Source: DASUAO01 sp046484625
Lineage (GTDB): Bacteria > Actinomycetota > Acidimicrobiia > IMCC26256 > PALSA-555
Length of the DNA stretch: 5,231 nt
NCBI GenBank assembly: GCA_046484625.1
Contig: JAWOIO010000034.1
Location: 1-5,231 of the forward strand
Reading direction: 5' to 3'
Shown: piece by piece, positions 5,177 through 5,231 of the stretch
How the letters are laid out: each line of letters begins with the position of its first letter
Numbering within the stretch: position 1 is the first letter of the stretch
Translations under genes and position numbers: made by a program
Notes under the pieces: model-generated
What the model was told of the DNA's origin: nothing
Seen by the model: only the letters and a program-made list of their open reading frames with translations
Database searches by the model: none

Positions 5177-5231
5177 TGAGGTGACGCTCCGCTTCGAGGC
5201 TCTGGTGAACCTCAGTGATCGCCGAGGCCCT
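5166..5231 (-). CDS. Possible C-terminal end of a gene entering from the right edge
   Basis: A minus-strand frame is open from the window edge to TAG at 5168-5166, giving 21 residues ending EAERHLIDP. About 17 of 21 third positions are G or C, in line with real genes here. The piece is too short to identify. A competing reading is a plus-strand start at GTG 5181 (MTLRFEALVNLSDRRGP), preceded by AGGGG at a suitable distance. The minus-strand reading is slightly preferred on codon bias. Confidence 0.33.
   Translation of the reverse strand, partial: RASAITEVHQSLEAERHLIDP

Noticed and set aside
5181..5231. Plus-strand gene starting at GTG 5181.
   Set aside because: Only 17 codons are visible, and codon bias slightly favours the minus-strand reading; kept as an alternative but not annotated.

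Overview
The window is GC-rich throughout, with strong third-position G/C bias in the believable genes. It looks like a chromosomal segment of a high-GC actinobacterium (Actinomycetota). The supporting signs are a DUF5317-type membrane protein, an ECF sigma factor with a C-terminal zinc-finger domain, TANNNT-type -10 elements that fit leaderless starts, and tandem membrane HD-GYP-like genes. An Acidimicrobiia- or Thermoleophilia-like lineage is possible but is only an impression. I see no rRNA, tRNA, CRISPR array, insertion sequence or phage gene.

Layout, left to right. Positions 1-247 (minus) hold the first 82 codons of a membrane protein cut off by the window edge. It is fused by a TGATG stop/start overlap to the sigma factor gene at 247-957 (minus). 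The gap 958-1093 carries a recognisable sigma-70-type promoter for the sigma gene. An enoyl-CoA hydratase/isomerase-family gene runs 1094-1879 (minus), and a DUF5317 membrane protein runs the other way at 1923-2537 (plus). The short gap between these two has a perfect GC-rich inverted repeat and mirrored TACGWT-N7-GTG signals. The DUF5317 gene runs tail-to-tail into, and overlaps by 67 bp, a two-gene minus-strand operon. That operon is a membrane HD-GYP-like protein (3646-4977) followed by a second, catalytically degenerate one (2471-3649), joined by an ATGA overlap. A possible 30-codon secreted or leader peptide (5033-5125) lies upstream. A short stretch at the right edge may be the tail of another minus-strand gene.

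The main theme is membrane-anchored HD-GYP-like signalling proteins. One protein keeps the HD motif, the lysine and several metal ligands but has lost the segment carrying the HH pair and the GYP signature. Its translationally coupled partner has lost most metal ligands and looks like a pseudoenzyme. The truncated protein after the sigma factor resembles the membrane N-terminus of these two, so it may be a third member, this time coupled to a sigma factor with a built-in zinc-finger module. These links are inferences from sequence reading and have not been tested by a database search.
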